Below are positions 8,699-16,995 of a stretch of DNA of 36,548 bases, piece after piece (position 1 is the first letter of the stretch; each line of letters begins with the position of its first letter). The DNA is taken from contig CAIVKC010000026.1 of NCBI GenBank assembly GCA_903906365.1, positions 1 to 36,548 on the forward strand, read 5' to 3'. The position numbers and the translations under genes were made by a program. The notes under the pieces are model-generated. The model was not told where the DNA came from. It saw only the letters and a list, made by a program, of their open reading frames with translations, and searched no databases. Source of the stretch: an uncultured Bacteroidota bacterium (GTDB lineage Bacteria; Bacteroidota; Bacteroidia; Chitinophagales; Chitinophagaceae).

Positions 8699-9795
8699 TG
8701 GAGGACATTGTAATGTTGGATGCTATTGAAAGATATATCCGGGGTGAAATGCTACCGGAGGAAAGGGTGTTTTTTGAACAACTCCGGAAAACCAATGCGG
8801 TGGTCGATCAAATGGTGGTGGAACACACCGTATTGCTCAACCAGCTCAATAAATTCGGGGAAAGGAAGGAATATACCCATACCCTGCAGGATGTACATAC
8901 CCTTTTGTTTGAATCCGGGGAAATTAAAAAGCCGGCGCCGGCAAAAATTCTGGTCCTCTGGAAAAAGTACAAACGGGTGATCGCCGTGGCGGCCTGCATT
9001 GCCGGCATCACGGCCCTGAGTATCAGCGGCCTGATCGCCTATTTTACCCCCAAGCCCAATGTTTCCGAAATAGCCCAGCTCCGCCAGGAACTCAGTAAGG
9101 TTAAAAATATTGCCAGGCAAACCGAAGCGGCCATAGATAAATTCAAAAACAGTCCCTCCATCCGGCCTGTGGCACCCGGCAAATTTGGTGGTACCGGGTT
9201 TCTCATAGATTCCCGTGGGTTTCTGGCAACCAGTGCCCATGTCGTGAGTAAGGCCGACTCCGTTTATGTAGTCAACAACAAGGGGGAATATTTCAAGGCT
9301 TCTACCATTTACCTCAATGACACCACCGATATAGCCGTTTTGAAAATCCAGGACGACCGGTTTCAGGGGTCCAGATCACTGCCTTACGGTATACGCAAAT
9401 CCTCCGCTGACCTGGGGGAGGAAATCTTCACGCTGGGCTTTCCGCGCAATGAAATCGTATATGGTAAAGGATACCTGAGTGCCTACACGGGTTACAACGG
9501 GGATACCATGTCCTACCAGATTGCCATTTCCGCCAATCCGGGCAATTCCGGTGGTCCGATCTTTAATCAAAACGGGGAAGTGATTGGCGTACTGAGCGGC
9601 AAGCAGATTACTGTGGAAGGGGTGGTTTTTTCCTCCAAATCCAAGAACATCTTTAGGGCGGTAGAAGAAATTAAAAAGGACAGCACGCCCAATAATGCCA
9701 TCAAGCTTTCCAACAGTTCCCTGGTTAAGGGTCTTGACCGCGTGGAACAACTCAAAAAAATCGAAGACTGCATTTTTCTGGTAAAAAGTTATTAA
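8698..9795 (+). CDS. Membrane-anchored HtrA-like serine protease with anti-sigma-like N-terminus
   Basis: The 365-residue protein has three parts. Residues 1-75 form a helical cytoplasmic segment (AIERYIRGEMLPEERVFF) that resembles the N-terminal sigma-binding part of FecR-type anti-sigma factors; it has no zinc-finger cysteines. Residues about 92-116 are a single membrane helix after the basic KKYKR, and 121-150 look like a short coiled coil. Residues 160-330 are a trypsin-fold S1C protease with His181 (SAHVV), Asp211 (TTDIAVLKI) and Ser284 (GNSGGP). No PDZ domain follows; the protein ends soon after the protease. It starts inside the stop of the ECF sigma gene (TAATG); a second ATG at 8713 has a GGAGG eight bases upstream and could also be used. 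The inference is that the N-terminus holds the sigma factor and the periplasmic protease senses or executes the release signal. Confidence 0.88.
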   Translation: MEDIVMLDAIERYIRGEMLPEERVFFEQLRKTNAVVDQMVVEHTVLLNQLNKFGERKEYTHTLQDVHTLLFESGEIKKPAPAKILVLWKKYKRVIAVAACIAGITALSISGLIAYFTPKPNVSEIAQLRQELSKVKNIARQTEAAIDKFKNSPSIRPVAPGKFGGTGFLIDSRGFLATSAHVVSKADSVYVVNNKGEYFKASTIYLNDTTDIAVLKIQDDRFQGSRSLPYGIRKSSADLGEEIFTLGFPRNEIVYGKGYLSAYTGYNGDTMSYQIAISANPGNSGGPIFNQNGEVIGVLSGKQITVEGVVFSSKSKNIFRAVEEIKKDSTPNNAIKLSNSSLVKGLDRVEQLKKIEDCIFLVKSY

Positions 9796-9815
9796 CTTAT
9801 TTCCCTATAACGAAG

Positions 9816-9848
9816 GCCTTGGAGCTGCAAAGCGAAAAGGCTTTCTTT
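9816..9848 (+). terminator. Probable terminator after the sigma/protease operon
   Basis: GCCTT and AAGGC form the outer stem and GCT/AGC an inner one, followed by TTTCTTT. It lies about 20 bases after the protease stop codon. The stem is short, so confidence is moderate. Confidence 0.55.
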
Positions 9849-9880
9849 ATGCCCTGGTGGGAAGGAAAACAGGTTTTGAA

Positions 9881-10783
9881 CTATTTCCAGAGATTGGATG
9901 GATACTGACCCGAACTGATCAGTTCGTTGAGGCTTTTTTGAACACCGGGCGCATCTTCTTTATAAGTAACCCCAAACCACTGGGCAGAAGTAGGTATCAC
10001 CTTAATGGCCCCCCGGCCTTCGTGAATGAAACGGTCCCCGATAATGGGAATGAAGAATTCCGCCTTGAGATTATGGCTGTTTTCGGCCAGAAATTCGGCA
10101 AAAATCCGTTGAATGAAGGCAAAAACGCTTGGATCAAAGCACCAGAAATTCATCGATACTTTTGAATCGGAAGGCACTTCAAACTTATCATCCCCTTCCT
10201 CATAGGTTATTTTGCCGGCCTCATCCCGGTATATCTTGGTCCTCTCGGCAATGGAAACCAGGTTATCCTGGGCATCCACCTGGCAAACCCCCCGGCTGAC
10301 GGATCCGTTTTCGGAAAGTGTTTTGGTAAGTTCATACCCTATGATGGAGTGGAGGCTTTCACTTACCTGTGTTGTCAGGAACCGGTATGCTTTCTCAAAA
10401 GCGTCCCTACCGTAAAAATCATCTGCATTGATCACCGCAAAGGGTTCACCAATAGCATCTTTTGCACAAAGGACGGCATGGGCTGTCCCCCAGGGTTTGG
10501 TCCGCTCTGCAGGGACCTGGAACCCATCGACAAAAGAATGCAGGTCCTGATAAACATAATCCGTGGCAATCTTCCCGGCCAGCTTTGGTTCAAATATCTC
10601 CTTGAAATCGGCCGCAAAGTCCTTTCTTATGATAAAAACCACTTTTTTAAAACCAGACCGCATGGCATCATATATAGAATAATCCATAATGGTTTCTCCA
10701 CTGGGCCCGAACCCCTGAATTTGTTTCATACTGCCATACCTGGAGGCCATGCCGGCTGCCAAAATCAAAAGAGTTGGTTCCAT
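9881..10783 (-). CDS. NTP-transferase family nucleotidyltransferase
   Basis: The product is a 300-residue cytoplasmic nucleotidyltransferase of the sugar-phosphate nucleotidylyltransferase type. The glycine-rich NTP-binding loop LAAGMASRYGS lies at residues 8-18, and NADDF near residue 119 is the metal-binding Asp motif. WGTAHAVL is the base- and sugar-contact region seen in this superfamily. An upstream ATG (10813) would add ten polar residues in front of the first beta strand, so the internal ATG at 10783 is preferred. It stands alone and is divergent from the PLP enzyme gene, so the sugar phosphate it uses cannot be deduced from context. Activation of a sugar or sugar-like phosphate with UTP, CTP or GTP is expected. 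Confidence 0.88.
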   Translation of the reverse strand: MEPTLLILAAGMASRYGSMKQIQGFGPSGETIMDYSIYDAMRSGFKKVVFIIRKDFAADFKEIFEPKLAGKIATDYVYQDLHSFVDGFQVPAERTKPWGTAHAVLCAKDAIGEPFAVINADDFYGRDAFEKAYRFLTTQVSESLHSIIGYELTKTLSENGSVSRGVCQVDAQDNLVSIAERTKIYRDEAGKITYEEGDDKFEVPSDSKVSMNFWCFDPSVFAFIQRIFAEFLAENSHNLKAEFFIPIIGDRFIHEGRGAIKVIPTSAQWFGVTYKEDAPGVQKSLNELISSGQYPSNLWK

Positions 10784-10850
10784 TATCTTATTTTTATCAT
10801 TTTTAGAAGTCACGAAAATATAAAATAATGAACGGAAAAGCGACAGTTTT

Positions 10851-11780
10851 ATGTTATTGAACGGCCAAATACTGCCGGTCGATGAATCTAAAGTCAGTTT
10901 GGATGAATTAATTTTTCCTTCCCTGCAAGCCGCCCGTATACAGGCCCATGTGCTGAGGCTGGATAAAATTCATCCGGTCATCTCAGGAAATAAATGGTTC
11001 AAATTAAAATATCACCTGCTCAGGGCTGCGGCCGGCAATTACCGTGGCATCCTGACCTGGGGAGGCGCCTATTCCAATCACCTGGTCGCCGCTGCCTGCG
11101 CCGCTGCCAGGGCAGGCATTCCGATAACGGGCATCGTGCGCGGGGAGCGTCCTGTCACCCTTTCCCACACATTGCTTGCAGCACAAAAATACGGCATGGA
11201 CCTGCTCTTTACTAGTAGGGAAAATTACCGGCGCAGACAGGATCCCGCCTATCTGCAGGTATTGGCCGGAGAGTACCCCGATACATTAATGGTTCCGGAG
11301 GGAGGCGGCGGACCGGAGGGTATCCGTGGTTGTCAGGAAATACTTTCCCTGACCGACACCCGCTCTTTTACCGATATCATTTGTGCCGCGGGAACGGGCA
11401 CCATGTTTTGCGGGTTGCTGCAGGCAAGCCTGGTACACCAGCGGATGACCGGAATCTGCGTTTTGAAAGGCCTGGAGGGTTCTGATTATGAAAAGGACCG
11501 GATGCCAGGACAGAATTCCCGGGGCGGTAATTACCGGATATTCCATGATTACCACCAGGGCGGATATGCTAAAAAAAATCCGGACCTGATTGACTTCATG
11601 AACAACCTGTACACAAACTGCGGGATACCTTCTGATTTTGTGTATACCGCCAAAATGTTTTATGGCACCCTCGACCTGGTCCAAAAAGGATACTTTACCG
11701 CCAATAGCAGGTTGCTGATCATTCACAGCGGGGGCCTGCAGGGAAATGAGTCCCTTTCCCCGGGAACCCTCTTATTTTAG
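10851..11780 (+). CDS. PLP-dependent enzyme, ACC deaminase / D-cysteine desulfhydrase family
   Basis: This 309-residue protein belongs to fold type II PLP enzymes. SGNKWFKLKY contains the lysine that would form the Schiff base (Lys48, aligned with Lys51 of Pseudomonas ACC deaminase), and GGAYSNHLVAAA (residues 71-82) is the loop that binds the substrate carboxylate. PEGGGGPEG and AAGTGTMFCG (from about residue 180) match the phosphate-binding part. Members act on 1-aminocyclopropane-1-carboxylate, D-cysteine or related amino acids; sequence alone does not separate these, and Bacteroidota members are rarely proven ACC deaminases. The gene is 67 bases from the divergent nucleotidyltransferase gene and 64 bases before the next gene. 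Confidence 0.88.
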   Translation: MLLNGQILPVDESKVSLDELIFPSLQAARIQAHVLRLDKIHPVISGNKWFKLKYHLLRAAAGNYRGILTWGGAYSNHLVAAACAAARAGIPITGIVRGERPVTLSHTLLAAQKYGMDLLFTSRENYRRRQDPAYLQVLAGEYPDTLMVPEGGGGPEGIRGCQEILSLTDTRSFTDIICAAGTGTMFCGLLQASLVHQRMTGICVLKGLEGSDYEKDRMPGQNSRGGNYRIFHDYHQGGYAKKNPDLIDFMNNLYTNCGIPSDFVYTAKMFYGTLDLVQKGYFTANSRLLIIHSGGLQGNESLSPGTLLF

Positions 11781-11844
11781 GCGGTATTTACCTATTTTGT
11801 ACCCTATATTTACATCCTTAAAACAAGATTAAAGATTCCCTATA

Positions 11845-12774
11845 GTGAACAAGTACCGGATTTTAGGTTTTCTGATGGTGATGCAGGCGATATGTTGCAA
11901 GATGGTGTCGGCCCAGGATACCCTTCCCCGATTTACCCTGTCTTCCAGGTCCAATGGGAAAGTACTCATCAGTTGGCATAATAATTTTGAACAAATCACC
12001 CAGATCAGTATACAGCGTTCCGCGGACAGCCTGAAAAATTTCACTACCCTGCTGAGCGTACCCGACCCAACCATACCTGAAAACGGGTTTGTCGATGCCA
12101 AAGCACCCCGGCTGAATATGTATTACCGGCTTTTCATCGTGCTTGACAACGGGAAATACCTGTTTTCAAAATCCCAGCGCTCCCGCATTGATTCAAATAT
12201 GCTGGCCCCCCCCAAACTGGCCGCCAAAGAAGCCGTTGATCCCGATCTGCCAAGGGCCGATAACCAGCGCATCACCTATCTGCCTGCTGCCGACAGGAAA
12301 AACCTGAAGATTGCCGCCCCCGGGAAAATTTCAGATGCTCCCAAAATAATTGTGTCCCATACCATTTACATCCTGGGAAGGGATTCGCTGCTGGGAAGCA
12401 TTTCTTCGGTGAACCTGGTAAGATTCCGGGACTCGGTCATCAAAAAAACCAGGGATACGCTGGTGTTTATAAACGCTGATACGATTCTGGTCAAAACATT
12501 TATACCCAGGGAAGTATACCGTGTGTCCAGTTACGTATTTACATCAAAGGACGGTAACGTCACCATATCCCTGCCTGACGCCGAAAAAAAGAAATACATG
12601 GTGAAGTTCCTCGAACAGGATCTGTCACCCATACTGGAGGTGAAGGAGATCAGGAAACCCATCCTGATTGTAGACAAAACCAATTTCATCCATGCCGGTT
12701 GGTTCCGTTTTGAATTGTATGAGGAAGGAAAACTCAAGGAAAAGAACAAACTGTTCATCCCAAAGGATTTTTGA
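11845..12774 (+). CDS. Secreted hypothetical protein with FN3-like domain
   Basis: The 309-residue product has a signal peptide (MNKYRILGFLMVMQAICCKMVSAQ) and so is exported to the periplasm or surface. Residues about 30-110 (FTLSSRSNGKVLISW ... MYYRLFIVLDNGKYLFS) look like a fibronectin type III-like fold of the sort often seen in Bacteroidota surface proteins. The remainder is Lys/Asp/Val rich and I do not recognise it. It has no T9SS sorting domain. The start is GTG, chosen because the next in-frame ATG (11875) would shorten the signal sequence; both are possible. A TATATTTA sequence at 11805-11812 resembles a -7 box. It converges on lipB. Confidence 0.7.
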   Translation: MNKYRILGFLMVMQAICCKMVSAQDTLPRFTLSSRSNGKVLISWHNNFEQITQISIQRSADSLKNFTTLLSVPDPTIPENGFVDAKAPRLNMYYRLFIVLDNGKYLFSKSQRSRIDSNMLAPPKLAAKEAVDPDLPRADNQRITYLPAADRKNLKIAAPGKISDAPKIIVSHTIYILGRDSLLGSISSVNLVRFRDSVIKKTRDTLVFINADTILVKTFIPREVYRVSSYVFTSKDGNVTISLPDAEKKKYMVKFLEQDLSPILEVKEIRKPILIVDKTNFIHAGWFRFELYEEGKLKEKNKLFIPKDF

Positions 12775-12834
12775 GGAAACCTGCCGGTCAACAGGAATAA
12801 GGCTGAAATTTTCGGATTTGGCGGCTAGGCCATT

Positions 12835-13593
12835 TCAAATTAGGGCGGTGGAGAGACTGCAGTCAAAAACAACTTCAAACTGATTTTTGATCCTGTTTTT
12901 TACATCTTCCATATCCCATTTTCGGCCCGTTTCCAACTCCAGTGAGCTGACCTGTTTGTTTCTTATGCCGCAGGGAATAATATCGTTAAAATAGGAAAGG
13001 TCCGTATTTACATTGAAGGCCAGTCCATGCATGGTGATCCACCGGCTGCACCTTACCCCCATGGCACAAATCTTTCGTTCCTTACCCGGAAGCCGGGCAT
13101 CCAGCCAAACCCCGGTCTGCCCTAGGGACCGCTCGCCTTGCAGGCCATAATCAGCCATGACCCTGATAATGACTTCTTCCAGGTTGCGGAGATATTTGCC
13201 AATATCTGTGTAGAATTTTTCCAGGTCCAAAACAGGGTAAGCCACGATCTGGCCCGGGCCATGGAAGGTAATGTCCCCGCCCCGGTTGGTACGAAAAAAC
13301 TCAATACCCCTGGCTTCCATGGTTTTTTCATCAATGAGGATATGCTCAGGATGGCCGCTCTTGCCCAGTGTATAGACGGGAGGATGCTCCACCATCAGCA
13401 GGTAATGCGTGGTGCCGGCTAAGGCCTGTTGCGGATCCGGCCATCCGGGGGGAGGGTCATCGGCAACGAGAGGTGCCGCTACGCCGGTCATCAGGGATTT
13501 GGCACGCAGATTTTGCTGCAGCAGCCTTTCCTGATAATCCCAGGCCTGCCGATAACTCATGGTTCCCAGGTCTTTAAAAACAACGGTTTGCAT
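12835..13593 (-). CDS. lipB: Octanoyl-[ACP]:protein N-octanoyltransferase LipB
   Basis: LipB moves the octanoyl group from acyl carrier protein to lipoyl domains of 2-oxoacid dehydrogenases and GcvH, the first step of lipoate synthesis. The product is 252 residues from this ATG (254 from the ATG at 13599). The signature RGGDITFHGPGQ is present, as are the catalytic Lys174 (KICAMGVR) and the acyl-carrying Cys208 (IIPCGIRN). Residues about 34-60 form a Pro/Ala-rich insert before the first core strand (YLLMVEHPPVYTLG) that is longer than in E. coli LipB. The ATG at 13593 starts with MQTVVFKDLG, like other Bacteroidota LipB proteins. No lipA lies in the window. It is divergent from rluD with 57-63 bases between them. 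Confidence 0.95.
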   Translation of the reverse strand: MQTVVFKDLGTMSYRQAWDYQERLLQQNLRAKSLMTGVAAPLVADDPPPGWPDPQQALAGTTHYLLMVEHPPVYTLGKSGHPEHILIDEKTMEARGIEFFRTNRGGDITFHGPGQIVAYPVLDLEKFYTDIGKYLRNLEEVIIRVMADYGLQGERSLGQTGVWLDARLPGKERKICAMGVRCSRWITMHGLAFNVNTDLSYFNDIIPCGIRNKQVSSLELETGRKWDMEDVKNRIKNQFEVVFDCSLSTALI

Positions 13594-13606
13594 TGCCATA
13601 CGGACG

Positions 13607-13614
13607 CAAATTTA
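13607..13614 (-). promoter_or_regulatory. Candidate lipB promoter, -7 box
   Basis: On the minus strand TAAATTTG matches the Bacteroidota -7 consensus TAnnTTTG exactly. Transcription would begin close to 13603, leaving about 4-10 bases before the lipB start. No clear TTTG is seen in the -33 position. Confidence 0.5.
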
Positions 13615-13643
13615 AATACAAAGCCCCACTTATCTTATTTTTG
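13611..13643 (+). promoter_or_regulatory. Candidate promoter of the RluD-type gene
   Basis: TATTTTTG at 13636-13643 matches the -7 consensus TAnnTTTG exactly, and TTTA at 13611-13614, 21 bases upstream, is a possible -33 box. The leader would be about 10 bases. The -33 box overlaps the divergent lipB -7 box. Confidence 0.55.
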
Positions 13644-13656
13644 CACAAAATAGACC

Positions 13657-14715
13657 ATGGACAAGGCACTTATTGCGGATGACGAAATGGACGAACTGGC
13701 CGAAGGCTCCGAAGAACTCTTTGAACGGATCAACCTGATAGTGGACAAGGGGCAGCAGCCGCTGCGTATTGACAAATTTCTGGTACAACGAATAGAAAAT
13801 GCCTCCCGAAATAAAGTGCAGCAGTCCATTGAAGCGGGGCGGGTTCTGGTGAACGGCAAAACCATCCAGGCCAATTATAAAATACGGCCTCTTGATGAAA
13901 TCATCGTATACTCCGATAAGGAAATTCATACAGAAGGCATTATTCCGGAAAAAATGCCACTTTCCATTTTCTATGAGGATGAACAGGTGATGATCATCAA
14001 TAAACCACCCGGACTCGTAGTCCACCCGGCCAGTGGTAATTATACGGGGACCCTGGTAAATGGCGTTGCGTATTACCTGCAACAAAAAAACAACCTGATC
14101 ACCGAAGAAAATCTTCCAAGATTCGGACTCGTACACCGCATTGATAAAAACACCAGCGGACTCATGGTACTGGCAAAGACCCCAAAAGCAGTTACCAGCC
14201 TGGCCAAGCAATTCTTCGACCATACCATACACCGACAATACCTTGCCCTGGTTTGGGGTGATCTGGCCCAAGACAGCGGTACCATTGTGGCCCACGTGGG
14301 AAGACACCGCCGGTTCAGGAAGCTTTTTGACGCCTATCCGGAGGGTGAATACGGAAAAGAAGCCATAACACATTATAAAGTGCTCGAGCGGTTTGGTTAT
14401 GTCACGCTCGTACAGTGCGTGCTGGAAACAGGACGTACGCACCAAATCCGGGTCCATATGCAGCATATCGGACATCCCCTGTTCAACGATGCCACCTACG
14501 GGGGAGATAAAATTGTTAAAGGAACTGTGTTCAGCAAATACAAGCAGTTCGTAGAGAACTGTTTTGAAATTTGTCCCAGGCAGGCCCTCCATGCCAAAAC
14601 CATCGGTTTTGTCCATCCCTCCACCGGAAAAGACATGCTTTTTGAAAGTGAGCTGCCAGCAGATATATCAGGGCTCATTGCCAAATGGAGGGGATATGTA
14701 TCCGGTAAAATGTAG
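13657..14715 (+). CDS. RluA/RluD-family 23S rRNA pseudouridine synthase
   Basis: The 352-residue product converts uridines of 23S rRNA to pseudouridine. Residues about 36-85 are an S4 RNA-binding domain (LRIDKFLVQRIENASRNKVQQSIEAG trimmed at its start and end here), and the catalytic domain follows from about 100, with INKPPGLVVHPA and the motif HRIDKNTSGL containing the catalytic Asp163. Later motifs GRTHQIR and GHPLFNDATYGG are intact. This order and the length fit RluD, which modifies helix 69 (positions 1911, 1915 and 1917 in E. coli), but Bacteroidota carry several RluA-type paralogues and target sites cannot be fixed from sequence. The first ATG is used, about 14 bases after a promoter-like TATTTTTG. 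Confidence 0.92.
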   Translation: MDKALIADDEMDELAEGSEELFERINLIVDKGQQPLRIDKFLVQRIENASRNKVQQSIEAGRVLVNGKTIQANYKIRPLDEIIVYSDKEIHTEGIIPEKMPLSIFYEDEQVMIINKPPGLVVHPASGNYTGTLVNGVAYYLQQKNNLITEENLPRFGLVHRIDKNTSGLMVLAKTPKAVTSLAKQFFDHTIHRQYLALVWGDLAQDSGTIVAHVGRHRRFRKLFDAYPEGEYGKEAITHYKVLERFGYVTLVQCVLETGRTHQIRVHMQHIGHPLFNDATYGGDKIVKGTVFSKYKQFVENCFEICPRQALHAKTIGFVHPSTGKDMLFESELPADISGLIAKWRGYVSGKM

Positions 14716-14822
14716 TTGGGTTAAAGCCCCCTTCCCCTCAAAGGTCTATCAACACCTTTATAGAATGTGCCCGGATGAAGGCAGGGTAAATCGATCAGAT
14801 AACCTGGGCCAACTCCTTTGAA

Positions 14823-15725
14823 TTAGTCCCCGGCCGCATGGCCGCGCCATAACCGGTGAATTGTTTGCAATCCCAGGGGGCGGTAAAGGATAAATTTTGA
14901 AATATCATACCAAAGACCCGGATGAAGATATAATTGTTGCTTTTTTATCCATAGCCATTTGTTTTTCAGGGAAATCTTTTCCTTCTTTAAAAAATCCAAC
15001 CATGTTCCTACGATTTCCAGTTCATGGTTACCCATGGCCACTTCATTAGTCTTTCTGGGAAGAGGGCAATGTTGCTTTTCGTGAAAGATGATTGCTTCCT
15101 TAACCCAGTTATTTCCATAATCCCCGCCGGAGGTGATATGTATGATGTCAATGTCCAGCGTAACCATTACTTTACATTCCAGTGAGCTTCTCAGTGAAAA
15201 ATCAATATCATAGAAATGGAAACCCTTGAGCAATTGATCCCCGAATTTCACCCTTTCCCAGAGGGACTTTCTACATGCCATAAATACCCCATCCACACAA
15301 ATGACTTCCTGCAAACGAGCGGTGCCGCCAGGTTGCTGAACCAATTTATGGTCTTTCCCCTGAATCCTATGTGTTATGTTGTAGCAGTCCAGTTCAGGAT
15401 TACCCGTAAACCAGCCTGAATAGGCGGCTGACTTATATTTTCCTCCGGCAATTCCTATAACCCCGGTATCCGGGTTGCTTTCGAATAGATTAACAAGAAC
15501 CTTTCCCCAACTGAGGGTTTGCAAGAGTATATCCTCATGCAGAAAACACAGCAAAGGGAATCTGGCCCTGGCTGCCATACTGTTATACATTTCGCACAAA
15601 CCCCGCTGTTCCTTTCGGTTGTCCCATACCAGCAATTCGTATTCCACTCCAATGGTGGTTGCTAAGGAGTTTTGGAGCTGTAACAACAAATCCGGATTGA
15701 CTGAACATACCACGACAGTTATCAT
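14823..15725 (-). CDS. Glycosyltransferase (GT2-like, PF13712 type)
   Basis: This 300-residue cytoplasmic protein has the N-terminal strand MITVVVCSVNP, typical of GT-A fold glycosyltransferases of the Glyco_tranf_2_5 type. The expected nucleotide-sugar and metal site is LCFLHEDILL (HED in place of DxD), followed by GVIGIAGGKY, VDGVFMACRKSLWE and FHFYDIDFSLR, the acceptor-side motifs of this group. HITSGG after the last strand matches the family's usual closing motif. Family members add sugars to surface polysaccharide or O-antigen, but the donor and acceptor are unknown here. It is divergent from the FkbM methyltransferase gene (69 bases apart), and both may act on the same cell-surface glycan. 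There is no polymerase or flippase gene in the window. Confidence 0.85.
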   Translation of the reverse strand: MITVVVCSVNPDLLLQLQNSLATTIGVEYELLVWDNRKEQRGLCEMYNSMAARARFPLLCFLHEDILLQTLSWGKVLVNLFESNPDTGVIGIAGGKYKSAAYSGWFTGNPELDCYNITHRIQGKDHKLVQQPGGTARLQEVICVDGVFMACRKSLWERVKFGDQLLKGFHFYDIDFSLRSSLECKVMVTLDIDIIHITSGGDYGNNWVKEAIIFHEKQHCPLPRKTNEVAMGNHELEIVGTWLDFLKKEKISLKNKWLWIKKQQLYLHPGLWYDISKFILYRPLGLQTIHRLWRGHAAGD

Positions 15726-15794
15726 AAATCTTAAAAGTAAATTCAGATGATTTCAACTAATTCGTAATTTGCAAACTTCAAGAAATAAAACTAC

Positions 15795-16625
15795 ATGGAA
15801 AATAATTCCCTTGCGAAAAATATTTCAAAAGGCATCCGCGGCCGGCTGCGTTTCCTGTCGGAAAACCCATACAGAAAAGTCAATGTCAACTGGCTTACCC
15901 TCAAATATTATAAACACCTGCCGCCCGGAAAACTCAGAACACATCGCCTATTCGGCCAATTGCTCTATTTCTACAGTGCGACCGAATTGCTGCATGGTTT
16001 TGAGGAAATATTCATACAGGAAATCTACAAACAATCGCTCGGGGAAAAACCATATATTCTGGATTGCGGCGCCAATATTGGCTTAAGTGTCATTTACCTC
16101 AAACATCAGTTTCCAGATGCCGAAATAGTTGCTTTCGAACCTGATGAAAAGAATTTTGATTTGCTGTCGCGAAATATTAAATCGTTTGGATATACCGGAA
16201 TTACGCTGTGCAAGGAAGCTGTATGGAAAGAACAAACCATCCTCCATTTTTCCAATGAGGGATCCATGTCCAGCAAGATCCAAACAGGCCAGCATAATGG
16301 CACGGTATCGGTACCGGCCATTCGTCTGAAAGACCGGATAAACCGGCCAATTGACTTCCTTAAAATAGATATTGAAGGGGCTGAATACGAAGTGCTCCGC
16401 GATATTGCCAATGATTTACATTTTGTAAACAACCTTTTCCTGGAATATCATGGAAGCTTCGCGCAAAACCGGGAATTAACGGAATTGTTCAATATCATAC
16501 AGAGCTGCGGGTTTAATTATTATATTAAAGAGGCCACATCCGTGTATGCAACACCCTTTTACCGGAAGCCAAGGCCCGGTATGTCTTACGATGTTCAATT
16601 AAATATTTTCTGTTTCAGGCAATAG
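15795..16625 (+). CDS. FkbM-family methyltransferase
   Basis: This 276-residue protein is a class I S-adenosylmethionine-dependent methyltransferase. Motif I is ILDCGANIGLSVIYL (residues 88-102), the acidic end of the second strand is in AFEPDEKNF, and the FkbM signature FLKIDIEGAEYEVL lies near residues 189-203. FkbM proteins methylate hydroxyl groups of polyketides or, in many Gram-negative bacteria, sugars of surface glycans; the glycosyltransferase next door supports the second. The first 60 residues form a helical extension. The gene ends just before a 370-base stretch with a decayed-looking frame on the other strand. Confidence 0.88.
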   Translation: MENNSLAKNISKGIRGRLRFLSENPYRKVNVNWLTLKYYKHLPPGKLRTHRLFGQLLYFYSATELLHGFEEIFIQEIYKQSLGEKPYILDCGANIGLSVIYLKHQFPDAEIVAFEPDEKNFDLLSRNIKSFGYTGITLCKEAVWKEQTILHFSNEGSMSSKIQTGQHNGTVSVPAIRLKDRINRPIDFLKIDIEGAEYEVLRDIANDLHFVNNLFLEYHGSFAQNRELTELFNIIQSCGFNYYIKEATSVYATPFYRKPRPGMSYDVQLNIFCFRQ

Positions 16626-16628
16626 ATA

Positions 16629-16916
16629 TCAGCCTTTGCGAGCGGTCACTGCCGCATGGCTGGCATGTCGCGGCCATTTTGATCGCTGTATTAAACAAAT
16701 AAAACTGCCTGGAACCATCCTCTGCCTGGCGGTGATCATTGCCTTCGCTTTCCGTGCCCGAGCTATATCCCAATCATCCGTTACAAATCCAGTAGCAGCC
16801 CCGGCAACAATGTAATCAGGCAAACTTTCAATGGGTCGCATACCTTCCTTGAATTGGAAGAAATATGCACGATTTTCCGGTTCCTTACTCCATTTTTGGG
16901 GAACTCTTCTTGCTAT
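16629..16916 (-). pseudogene. Unassigned open frame, possibly the remnant of a gene
   Basis: The minus strand is open from just after a TGA (16917-16919) to a TGA at 16629-16631. The translation is protein-like, including PQKWSKEPENRAYFFQFKEG, then MRPIESLPDYIVAGAATG and VTDDWDIARARKAKAM. The only ATG is at 16841, giving 70 residues, yet the protein-like sequence begins about 25 codons earlier with no start codon. This suggests a gene that has lost its 5' end, or a frameshift near 16917. I do not recognise the family. It is the only thing I see in the 370-base gap between the FkbM and TylF methyltransferase genes. Confidence 0.3.
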
Positions 16917-16995
16917 TCAAATAAATAAGGGCCGGAAAACATGGCCCAGGATCAGACTGAACAAACAGGGGGAGCGTTTGTAGTAAGGGGAACCA

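Noticed and set aside
13630-14616. 328-codon frame antisense to the RluD-type gene
   Set aside because: The plus-strand gene has all family motifs; the antisense translation has none.
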